From positions 1-64,000 of the forward strand of contig JAHHGS010000079.1 of the NCBI GenBank assembly GCA_019359715.1: 64,000 nucleotides of DNA, written 5' to 3'. Position numbers and translations under genes: made by a program. Under the pieces are notes generated by a model. The model had not been told where the DNA came from, did no database searches, and saw only the letters and a list, made by a program, of their open reading frames with translations. Source of the stretch: Aphanocapsa sp. GSE-SYN-MK-11-07L. GTDB lineage: Bacteria; Cyanobacteriota; Cyanobacteriia; Thermosynechococcales; Thermosynechococcaceae. Below, piece by piece: positions 61,480 to 64,000 of the stretch. Numbering within the stretch: position 1 is the first letter of the stretch; each line of letters begins with the position of its first letter.

Positions 61480-62133
61480 ATGCTAGTTGCCCTCACTCGG
61501 AAAAAATTTGAACAACTGATTCCCGCCGCTTCAACCGGTGCTCAGTATGTGTATGTCTGGGGCAAGGTATCAGACTTTTTGCGGCGGCTGCTGTTTTCTG
61601 TGTTAGCGATTGTGCTCGACTGGCTGATTCTCGGCTTTTTAGACACGGGTATCCAGCTCTTTGTGGGCTTAATTGCTGGGCTGTACTGGCTGTGGTCGCC
61701 AGCTATTGTTGCCAGTCTGCGAAATTTGCAGTGTCGCCGCTATCGCTACAGTGGTTTCTGGCAAGGGGAAGTGTTTGATGTTTATATCAGCGAAGACCTG
61801 ATTGGCAAAGAAGAAACCGTGAACAAACGTGGGGAATTGGTAATTATTGAAAACCGTGAGCGCCGTCTCAACCTAGAAATTGGCGACGAATCAGGATTTT
61901 CAACTCGAATTCAGGTGCCGCTCAAACGGGAGCATCAAGCAGTGCGGCCGCGCGATGTGGCCCAACTCTTGGTAATGTCCAATCAGTCGGACATGGGCAG
62001 AATTACGAAAGTGTCTGATGTTTATATTCCCGCTCACAAACTTTGGGTCAGCGACTACCCCTATCTCCAGCGCGATGTGTTTGAGCAAATGAGTCGTACC
62101 CTGGCTCAGAGAGGGAGATCGCAGGCTAATTAA
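61480..62133 (+). CDS. Conserved membrane protein of unknown function
   Basis: A 217-residue protein. Two hydrophobic helices (about residues 33-49 and 53-75) near the N-terminus are followed by a soluble beta-rich domain (GEVFDVYISEDLIGKEET, RVDSxF-like FSTRIQVPLKREHQA). It is a type common in cyanobacteria and sometimes named 'phosphate ABC transporter permease' without sequence support. The start MLVALTRKKF at 61480 is chosen; the frame begins three codons earlier. Alone, before petF. Confidence 0.68.
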   Translation: MLVALTRKKFEQLIPAASTGAQYVYVWGKVSDFLRRLLFSVLAIVLDWLILGFLDTGIQLFVGLIAGLYWLWSPAIVASLRNLQCRRYRYSGFWQGEVFDVYISEDLIGKEETVNKRGELVIIENRERRLNLEIGDESGFSTRIQVPLKREHQAVRPRDVAQLLVMSNQSDMGRITKVSDVYIPAHKLWVSDYPYLQRDVFEQMSRTLAQRGRSQAN

Positions 62134-62364
62134 CGGCAGCTTGGCTCAAATCAGCCATTACCATAAGTAATTCACATCTTCAACCTCGATTTGATTACAA
62201 ATACCATTCAGTAAGTCAATGGATTCCAGGCCATAAAGCTGATTTTTTCCCGTAGTATCAGAGATGGGTTTTCCCCACAGAGGTGAACTTTGCCAAACAT
62301 TGCCGATTGGTAAGCTCCCTGGGGGTTACTTCAATGCCGTTTCCATGAATGAGAGGATCGCCGC

Positions 62365-62664
62365 ATGGCAACTTTTAAGGTCACACTAGTAAATGAAGAT
62401 CAAGGACTCAACACTACGATTGAAGTTCCTGATGATGAGTACATTCTTGATGTTGCAGAAGAGCAAGGACTAGACCTGCCCTTTTCCTGCCGGGCTGGAG
62501 CTTGCTCTACCTGCGCCGGCAAGTTGGTCGAGGGGACTGTTGATCAGTCTGACCAGTCTTTCTTAGACGACGATCAGATTGAAGCTGGGTTCGTACTGAC
62601 CTGTGTTGCTTACCCCACCTCTGACTGCACGATTAAAACCCATCAAGAAGAAGAACTGTATTAG
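62365..62664 (+). CDS. petF: [2Fe-2S] plant-type ferredoxin
   Basis: PetF carries electrons from photosystem I to FNR, nitrite reductase, thioredoxin reductase and others in the cytosol. The 99-residue chain has the cluster ligands Cys42, Cys47, Cys50 ([12 protein letters not shown]) and Cys80 (VLTCVAYP). N-terminal [13 protein letters not shown] and the acidic C-terminus EEEL are canonical. A purine-rich GAGAGGA ribosome site stands 8 bases before ATG. Monocistronic, with 230-bp leader sequence. Confidence 0.95.
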   Translation: MATFKVTLVNEDQGLNTTIEVPDDEYILDVAEEQGLDLPFSCRAGACSTCAGKLVEGTVDQSDQSFLDDDQIEAGFVLTCVAYPTSDCTIKTHQEEELY

Positions 62665-62902
62665 TTTACCCCCTTGCCAACTAAGCTGACGGGAAATTGC
62701 AACTGCGTTTCCCCGCTATTAATCTTGCCCAAGCAGCAGTAGCGTAAACCCTGATCTACGCTATCGCTGCTTGCTATTGTGCCCACCCCCTAACATCCTG
62801 ACGACTCCCATTTTTGGCAAGTCAGATTGTTTTTGATCAGCTTGGCGGCGAGACCCTTTAGATTTAGCTAGGATGAGGGCTAAGTCAGTACGGCTGCTCT
62901 CC

Positions 62903-63886
62903 ATGAACCGAGTCGATTATTTACGCATCAGTCTGGTCGATCGCTGCAACTTTCGCTGCCAATACTGTATGCCCGATGAGGCAGAGCTTAAGTTTTTGGC
63001 TCAAACAGAGGTTTTGACAACTGAAGAACTGCTGCATTTATTGCAAGAAGTCCTGATTCCGGTTGGATTTACGCGGTTTCGGCTGACTGGCGGTGAGCCA
63101 CTGCTGCATCCTGGTGTGGTGGAGATTGTGCAAGCGATCGCCGAGTTGCCCCAGGTGGAAGACCTCTCGCTCACGACCAATGGCTATTTATTGCCAAAAC
63201 TGGCTGAGAAGCTCTATGCGGCTGGGCTGCGTCGGATCAACATCAGCCTAGACTCTTTAATTCCAACCACCTTTGACCAGATTGTCGGTCGGCGGGGGCG
63301 CTGGCAGCAGGTTTGGCAAGGCATTCAAGCTGCCCACAGAGTTGGGTTTGATCCCCTAAAGCTAAATGTGGTGGTGATTCCGGGTGTGAATGACCAGGAG
63401 ATCACCGATTTGGCAGCGCTCAGCCTTGATCGGAACTGGCATATTCGGTTCATTGAGTTTATGCCAATTGGGAATGCTGACTTATTTGGCCAGCGGGGCT
63501 GGATTCCTTCTGAACAACTGCGGCAGCAAATTCGCGATCGCTGGGGCTTAACCAGCGGGCAAGTGCAGGGCAATGGCCCGGCGGAGGTGTTCCAAATTCC
63601 GGGTGCCCAAGGCACAGTCGGATTCATCAGCCAAATGTCAGAGTGCTTCTGCGATCGCTGCAACCGGATGCGCCTCTCGGCCGATGGTTGGCTGCGCCCC
63701 TGTTTGCTTAATGAAACCGGGCAGCTTGACCTCAAAACCAGTCTCCGGGCCGGGGTGCCCACGGCTGACCTGCGCGATCGGGTGCGAGAGCTTTTGCTGC
63801 TCAAACCAGAAATTAACTACAAGGGACGCGACTCTGGCACCGGCGAGGCTGCCTATGTTCGCACCATGTCTCAAATCGGCGGCTAG
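62903..63886 (+). CDS. moaA: GTP 3',8-cyclase MoaA
   Basis: MoaA, a radical-SAM enzyme, starts molybdopterin synthesis from GTP. The N-terminal cluster Cys are in CNFRCQYC (residues 15, 19, 22) and the C-terminal cluster in CFCDRCNR plus a later Cys in RPCLL. Radical-SAM [10 protein letters not shown] and the GTP-binding tail ([15 protein letters not shown], ending GG) are present. The start [14 protein letters not shown] at 62903 is used, as the frame open from 62873 adds ten residues without family match. Length 327. It ends 11 bp before a convergent gene. Confidence 0.94.
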   Translation: MNRVDYLRISLVDRCNFRCQYCMPDEAELKFLAQTEVLTTEELLHLLQEVLIPVGFTRFRLTGGEPLLHPGVVEIVQAIAELPQVEDLSLTTNGYLLPKLAEKLYAAGLRRINISLDSLIPTTFDQIVGRRGRWQQVWQGIQAAHRVGFDPLKLNVVVIPGVNDQEITDLAALSLDRNWHIRFIEFMPIGNADLFGQRGWIPSEQLRQQIRDRWGLTSGQVQGNGPAEVFQIPGAQGTVGFISQMSECFCDRCNRMRLSADGWLRPCLLNETGQLDLKTSLRAGVPTADLRDRVRELLLLKPEINYKGRDSGTGEAAYVRTMSQIGG

Positions 63887-63897
63887 TCCGCTGAATT

Positions 63898-64000
63898 TTA
63901 TGGTTTGAGGATCACCAACAAACTAGCAGGCTGACTAAGGTTACCCTGGAGTTCAATCCCGCGATCGTTGGCGGCTAAGTGGCGGAGAATTTTGTAGACG
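63898..64000 (-). CDS. Unidentified gene, C-terminal fragment (partial at window end)
   Basis: A leftward frame runs in from the right edge and ends at TAA (complement of 63898-63900). The visible 33 residues (VYKILRHLAANDRGIELQGN and on to LVILKP) are too few to name a family. The frame carries a HIP1-type GCGATCG, as in coding sequence here. It is convergent with moaA. Confidence 0.5.
   Translation of the reverse strand, partial: VYKILRHLAANDRGIELQGNLSQPASLLVILKP

Noticed and set aside
1-64000. CRISPR arrays, rRNA operons, prophage modules, biosynthetic gene clusters
   Set aside because: No regular direct-repeat arrays, rRNA sequence, phage structural genes or NRPS/PKS-like large enzymes were seen on either strand.

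Overview
The window is chromosomal DNA from a cyanobacterium. The octamer GCGATCGC (HIP1) occurs throughout, inside and between genes. Lineage-typical genes are present: a Rubisco activase with a C-terminal small-subunit-like domain, the cyanobacterial-type Hfq next to dapF, plant-type ferredoxin PetF, a Tic22 family protein, a protein with a PFE-CTERM-like tail, and an HpsJ-like membrane protein. Apart from one tRNA-Leu there is no rRNA, tRNA cluster, prophage or CRISPR array. Most of the window is ordinary housekeeping in short operons, interrupted by patches of accessory and decaying DNA.

Region by region: 1-0.8 kb is the end of an IS next to a broken ccdA. 1.0-4.7 kb carries a Coq4-like protein, a thioredoxin-like protein, aat and an HtrA/Deg protease. 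4.5-5.7 kb is an odd structure: the last 222 bp of the protease gene occurs twice, 980 bp apart, and the copies bracket two small AT-rich genes of unknown function. 5.7-11.7 kb has a cell-surface protein, rca, an HpsJ-like gene, DUF502-nusB and an ABC ATPase. 11.8-17.8 kb has tRNA-Leu, a fused 5-oxoprolinase with a repeat inserted in frame, and a copper amine oxidase. 18-32 kb is the most accessory part: a hicB remnant, a methyltransferase-TetR pair, a frameshifted ParE-type toxin with its antitoxin, a glycosyltransferase stub, an amidase, a yeast-like cytosine deaminase, a soluble lytic transglycosylase, HU, msrB, hicAB, a ClC-CBS-USP channel and a vapBC-like pair. 32-40 kb holds hydrolases, an envelope amidase, a SirB1-type protein, a pentapeptide protein, cbiT, hfq, dapF and an orphan DNA methyltransferase. 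40-44.6 kb has an SMR-like protein and three predicted lipoproteins. 44.9-54 kb carries fabD-plsC-DUF2288, tic22, a gene interrupted by an amber codon, rsmE with a TPR gene, a DUF6930-like protein and an aspartate-type aminotransferase. 54-64 kb has a triple-FHA ABC transporter, DUF389, an aldehyde dehydrogenase, mltA, petF and moaA.

Functional links: fabD and plsC supply acyl chains and phosphatidate. Three peptidoglycan enzymes (Slt-like, amidase_2, MltA) act in the envelope. cbiT and moaA belong to corrin and molybdopterin synthesis. The amine oxidase and 5-oxoprolinase are adjacent and co-oriented and may serve nitrogen salvage. Several genes are visibly decaying (ccdA, parE, hicB, a GT28-like stub, the 48-kb amber gene), which points to relaxed selection or recent turnover. 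The best candidate for something new is the 980-bp duplication and its two-gene cassette at 4.5-5.7 kb. All assignments come from reading the sequence; no database search was run.
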